Positions 23,268-26,241 of a stretch of DNA of 26,241 nt are shown one piece after another. The stretch's first letter is position 1. Every line of letters begins with the position of its first letter. The position numbers and the translations under genes are program-made. The notes under the pieces are model-generated. The model did not search any database. It was not told where the DNA came from and saw only the letters and a program-made list of their open reading frames with translations. The stretch comes from Pseudomonadota bacterium (GTDB lineage Bacteria; Pseudomonadota; Gammaproteobacteria; Burkholderiales; Burkholderiaceae_D), in assembly GCA_023422955.1 (NCBI GenBank), contig JAFAGG010000070.1, positions 1 to 26,241 on the forward strand, in the 5' to 3' direction.

Positions 23268-23690
23268 TTACTTTCCAAATAAATAACTCATGTCCGCAAG
23301 GGCTTTGAATTCCAGCGCATTGCCGCTGGGATCGAAGATGAAAAAAGTGGCCTGTTCATCGGGCTGGCCCTCGGAATGAATGGCCGGTTCCACCGCGAAA
23401 CTGACGCCCGCCTGTCGTATGCGCTTGACCAGTTCATGCCATTGCAGCATCGTCAGCACCACGCCGAAATGCGGCACCGGCAGATGGCGCTCATCGACCG
23501 GCGCATGCAGTCTATCCAGTTTCATATCCGGTTCCAGGTGAGCGACCAACTGGTGACCCATCAGTTCGTATTCCAGCCATCGCCGGCCGCTGCGTCTTTC
23601 CAAGCATCCCAGCACCTTGCCGTAAAAGCTGCGTGCCGCATCAAAGTCGTGAACGGGTATGGCGATGTGGAAAGCTTGCAGGGAAGTCAT
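23268..23690 (-). CDS. VOC-family (glyoxalase/dioxygenase-like) protein
   Basis: 140 residues with the paired beta-alpha-beta-beta-beta modules of the vicinal oxygen chelate superfamily. It opens FHIAIPVHDFDAARSFYGKVLG and closes FFIFDPSGNALEFKAL. Candidate metal ligands are His8, His74 (VPHFGVVL) and Glu127, with a further Glu near residue 40. Family members include glyoxalases, ring-cleaving dioxygenases and drug-binding proteins; the substrate cannot be told here. ATG 23690 fits the family opening; an in-frame extension to 23810 adds unlike residues. Divergent from rpiA, with which it shares the 174-base gap. Confidence 0.88.
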   Translation of the reverse strand: MTSLQAFHIAIPVHDFDAARSFYGKVLGCLERRSGRRWLEYELMGHQLVAHLEPDMKLDRLHAPVDERHLPVPHFGVVLTMLQWHELVKRIRQAGVSFAVEPAIHSEGQPDEQATFFIFDPSGNALEFKALADMSYLFGK

Positions 23691-23829
23691 GTCAGTTTCT
23701 AATGGGATATCGGCGTGAATGTTGGCGTAAAGGTCGACGCGATTGTAACGCAGCGCATCCCCAGCATTCCATTTGGCTGACGCCGCTCGCGCTTTTCTCA
23801 AATTTCTCACGGCCGGCAGACGGGTCCGT

Positions 23830-23835
23830 TAGAAT
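23830..23835 (+). promoter_or_regulatory. -10 element of rpiA
   Basis: TAGAAT lies 29 bases before the rpiA ATG. The -35 region is poor. Confidence 0.4.
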
Positions 23836-23864
23836 ACGGCCATTCCCCTCTTCCGTTTTTCTCC

Positions 23865-24536
23865 ATGACACAAGACGAACTCAAACAAGCCGTTGCCCGT
23901 GCAGCGATCGAATATGTCGTAGCAGGCGAAATCGTCGGTGTGGGCACCGGTTCCACCGCCAATTTTTTCATCGACGAGCTGGGCAAGATCAAGGACAAGA
24001 TCAAGGGAGCGGTTGCTTCCTCGGAAGGCACGGCGGCTCGCCTGCGTTCTCACGGCATAACAGTGCTGGATCTGAACGAGGTCGATTCCATGTCGGTGTA
24101 CGTTGATGGCGCCGACGAAATCACGCCTCAGGGCGCGATGATCAAGGGCGGCGGCGGTGCGCTGACGCGCGAAAAGATCGTCGCCTCGGTTGCCGATCGT
24201 TTCATCTGCATTGCAGATGAATCCAAGCTGGTCGGCGTGCTGGGCAAGTTCCCGTTGCCGGTGGAAGTGATTCCTATGGCCCAGGCCGTGGTAACGCGCA
24301 AGCTGGCGGCGCTGGATGGCCAGCCGGTATTGCGCATGAATGGCGATCAGCCTTATCTGACGGACAACGGCTGCATGATACTCGACGTGTTGGGATTTAC
24401 AATTCAGGATCCGGCCGAGATGGAAAACACGATCAACCGGATTCCGGGCGTTGTGACCGTAGGTCTGTTTGCGCAACGTGGTGCGGATGTGTGCCTGTTG
24501 GGAACGTCCCAGGGTGTGCGCACGCTGAAGTTCTAA
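23865..24536 (+). CDS. rpiA: Ribose-5-phosphate isomerase A
   Basis: Interconverts ribose-5-P and ribulose-5-P in the pentose phosphate pathway. 223 residues (E. coli 219). Family motifs are in order: GVGTGST (25-31), YVDGADEI (79-86) with Asp81 and Asp84, and KGGGGALTREK (94-104) with Lys94 and the catalytic Glu103. GRDP-like changes are absent and all key residues are in place. Only a pyrimidine-rich stretch, with no good ribosome site, precedes ATG 23865. A bidirectional terminator follows. It belongs to the same metabolic set as zwf, tal and pgi but is transcribed separately. Confidence 0.96.
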   Translation: MTQDELKQAVARAAIEYVVAGEIVGVGTGSTANFFIDELGKIKDKIKGAVASSEGTAARLRSHGITVLDLNEVDSMSVYVDGADEITPQGAMIKGGGGALTREKIVASVADRFICIADESKLVGVLGKFPLPVEVIPMAQAVVTRKLAALDGQPVLRMNGDQPYLTDNGCMILDVLGFTIQDPAEMENTINRIPGVVTVGLFAQRGADVCLLGTSQGVRTLKF

Positions 24537-24552
24537 TTCGCTTGCTGCATTA

Positions 24553-24580
24553 AAAAAGCCCGCAACTCAGCGGGCTTTTT
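24553..24580. terminator. Bidirectional terminator between rpiA and yggX
   Basis: An 11-pair stem, AAAAAGCCCGC (24553-24563) with GCGGGCTTTTT (24570-24580), has the loop AACTCA. It has A-run and T-run on either side and so can end rpiA on the plus strand and yggX on the minus strand, whose stop is 10 bases away. Confidence 0.9.
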
Positions 24581-24589
24581 AATTCGTGC

Positions 24590-24862
24590 TTATTCCGTGG
24601 GCGGGACATAACCGGCAGCGGCATCGGCGCCATCGCCGAAGAAGTGCTTTTCCATTTGCGTAGCGAGATATTGACGCGCGCGCGGATCGGCCAGGTTCAG
24701 GCGGTTTTCATTGACCAGCATGGTCTGGTGTTTCAGCCATGCGCCCCAGGCTTCCTTGGAAACGTCTTCGTAAATGCGCTTGCCCAGCGCGCCGGGATAA
24801 GGAGGGAAGTCCAGACCTTCGGCTTCCTTGTTGAGTTTGATGCAGTGGACCATGCGGGCCAT
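24590..24862 (-). CDS. yggX: Fe(II)-trafficking protein YggX
   Basis: 90-residue cytoplasmic protein that protects iron-sulfur enzymes from oxidation and takes part in iron handling. It has the conserved Cys7 in MVHCIKLNKEAEGL. PPYPGALGKRIYEDVSKEAW follows, then the segment LVNENRLNLADPRARQYL and FFGDGADAAAGYVPPTE at the end. GGAG is 7 bases before ATG 24862. It follows argA by 69 bases on the same strand, with a possible promoter of its own at the end of argA. Confidence 0.95.
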   Translation of the reverse strand: MARMVHCIKLNKEAEGLDFPPYPGALGKRIYEDVSKEAWGAWLKHQTMLVNENRLNLADPRARQYLATQMEKHFFGDGADAAAGYVPPTE

Positions 24863-24930
24863 TTTTTTCTCCAGAATAAGTACGTGGCCGGGCCGGGGCT
24901 CAAGCCAGAATGGAACAAGACAGAACCTGC

Positions 24931-24936
24931 ATTATA
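24931..24936 (-). promoter_or_regulatory. Consensus -10 element at the end of argA
   Basis: TATAAT on the minus strand overlaps the argA stop codon and lies 68 bases upstream of yggX. The -35 position is weak. It could give yggX a promoter independent of argA. Confidence 0.4.
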
Positions 24937-26241
24937 AGTGCTTGATCAGAACGATGGATTTGCGCTGCCAGTTGTACATGGCTTGCCTGTCCTTGGGCAA
25001 GTCATCCACGCTGGCGGCAACGAAGCCGCGCTTCAGGAACCAGTGGGCAGTGCGTGTCGTCAGCGCAAACAGCTTGTTGAAGCCGCCGGCACGTGCACGG
25101 TTTTCTATATGCTTCAACAGGCGTTCGCCGTCGCCCTGGGTTTGCACTTCTGGGTTGACTACCAGGCAAGCCATTTCCGCCATCTTTTCCTTGGGGAAGG
25201 GATAGATGGCGGCGCAGCCGAAGAGTACGCCATCGTGTTCGATCACCGAGAAGTTGTCGATTTCGCGCTCTATCAGTTCCCGCGGACGCTTGACCAGCGT
25301 GCCGTCGGTTTCCAGCGGTTCGATCAGCTTCAGGATGCCGCCCACGTCCTCGATCGTGGCACGGCGCAGGCTTTCCAGGTTTTCGGTGGACACCATGGTG
25401 CCCACGCCATCGTGAGTAAACAATTCCAGCAGCACCGAGCCATCGCTGGCAAACGGCACGATATGCGAACGCGGCACGCCGCCCTGGCAGGCTTCGATGG
25501 CATGCTGCAAATAATAGGCGACATCGGGTGCCAGATATTCCTGCTCCAGCATCTGTCTTGCCTGGTAGGGCGAGACTTCGCGGATTTCCATGCCATCCCG
25601 GTCCTTCATCAACGGATGCTCGGTAATGAAGATCAGCTTGTCGGCGCGCAGCGCGGTAGCGGTGGCGACGGCCACGTCTTCCATGGTCAGGTTGAAGATT
25701 TCGCCGGTAGGCGAATAACCGAGCGGCGGCAGCAGCACCAGCGCACCCGCATCCAGGATGCGGTGTATGGATTCAAACGCCACCTTGCGCGGCACGCCCG
25801 TCAGTTCCAGGTCGAGGCCATCGATCACACCCATGGGACGCGCGATGACGAAGTTGCCGGAAATGATGCGCAGTTCCGCGTGCGCCATCGGCGTATTCGG
25901 CAAGCCCTGGCTGAAGGCGCCTTCGATATCGAGGCGAATTTCGCCCGACGCTTCCTTCACGCATTCCATCGCGGCCGCATCGGTAATGCGTATGCCCTTG
26001 TGGAAACGGCTTTCCTGCTGGCGCAACGCCATCTGTTCCTGCACCTGCGGCCGCGCGCCGTAGACCAGCACGATCTTGATGCCGAGCGCATGCAGCAGGG
26101 CCAGATCGTGCGCGAGCACGGGCAGAGCGCCGGCTATCACCAGTTCGCCCGGAAAAGCGACGACAAAGGTTTTGCCGCGGAAAGCGTGAATGTAAGGCGC
26201 GACCGAGCGCAGCCACTGGACGAATTGGACCGAGTTTTCCA
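24932..26241 (-). CDS. argA: N-acetylglutamate synthase (amino-acid acetyltransferase), 5' end cut by the right edge
   Basis: First step of arginine synthesis: acetyl-CoA + glutamate. The visible 436 codons stay open to the window edge and the product reads ENSVQFVQWLRSVAPYIHAF near its start, so only a few residues are missing. The amino half is an amino-acid-kinase fold (VYGARPQV, ISGNFVIARPMGVIDG, TGEIFNLTMEDV) that in this enzyme binds arginine for feedback control. The carboxy half is a GNAT acetyltransferase (MACLVVNPEVQTQGDGERLL, TTRTAHWFLKRGF). An internal GTG at 26140 is not the start. Upstream of yggX on the same strand. Confidence 0.95.
   Translation of the reverse strand, partial: ENSVQFVQWLRSVAPYIHAFRGKTFVVAFPGELVIAGALPVLAHDLALLHALGIKIVLVYGARPQVQEQMALRQQESRFHKGIRITDAAAMECVKEASGEIRLDIEGAFSQGLPNTPMAHAELRIISGNFVIARPMGVIDGLDLELTGVPRKVAFESIHRILDAGALVLLPPLGYSPTGEIFNLTMEDVAVATATALRADKLIFITEHPLMKDRDGMEIREVSPYQARQMLEQEYLAPDVAYYLQHAIEACQGGVPRSHIVPFASDGSVLLELFTHDGVGTMVSTENLESLRRATIEDVGGILKLIEPLETDGTLVKRPRELIEREIDNFSVIEHDGVLFGCAAIYPFPKEKMAEMACLVVNPEVQTQGDGERLLKHIENRARAGGFNKLFALTTRTAHWFLKRGFVAASVDDLPKDRQAMYNWQRKSIVLIKHL

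Overview
The window is a stretch of ordinary chromosome from a betaproteobacterium, most likely Burkholderiales and close to Oxalobacteraceae (Herminiimonas/Janthinobacterium type). That placement is an inference from gene content and order: ffs-dnaX-ybaB-recR, an 87-residue second IF-1 beside a cold-shock gene, moxR-DUF58-tgpA, and Entner-Doudoroff genes near zwf, pgi and tal. Coding density is high. I see no phage, insertion sequence, CRISPR array, tRNA or rRNA.

Left part (1-7.7 kb). A truncated lipoprotein gene leaves the left edge and is followed by about 600 bases without a convincing gene. Next is a tightly packed minus-strand operon, moxR - DUF58 - tgpA (transmembrane transglutaminase) - mltB (lytic transglycosylase), joined by 1-3 base gaps and an ATGA overlap. 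Divergent from it on the plus strand are ylqF/rbgA (ribosome-assembly GTPase) and a lipoprotein Cu/Zn superoxide dismutase.

Information-processing block (7.7-14 kb). The 4.5S SRP RNA gene leads into dnaX-ybaB-recR, then a class III CoA-transferase and a small DUF1488-like gene that ends at a perfect bidirectional terminator. The dnaX gene holds a run of nine adenines from which either shifted frame stops within a few codons, so it probably makes a short gamma-like subunit as well as tau. On the minus strand are a cold-shock gene with a good promoter and a leader of about 150 bases, and infA.

Small envelope genes (14-15.5 kb). These are a very His-rich RcnB-family secreted protein, a 55-residue two-helix membrane protein, and an EmrE-like multidrug transporter whose start lies 20 bases beyond a strong terminator hairpin.

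Carbohydrate block (15.5-24.5 kb). On the minus strand, pgi, zwf and tal run in the same direction. On the plus strand, edd and eda overlap by four bases, and rpiA lies further on. Together they form the Entner-Doudoroff route plus the non-oxidative pentose-phosphate entry (glucose-6-P isomerase, G6P dehydrogenase, phosphogluconate dehydratase, KDPG aldolase, transaldolase, ribose-5-P isomerase). 6-phosphogluconolactonase, a sugar kinase and a regulator are not in the window. A perfect 30-base palindrome lies between zwf and tal. A small secreted protein and a VOC-family protein sit between eda and rpiA.

Right end (24.5-26.2 kb). On the minus strand, argA (N-acetylglutamate synthase, cut by the right edge) is followed by yggX, an iron-trafficking/oxidative-protection protein. 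A terminator usable from both sides separates them from rpiA.
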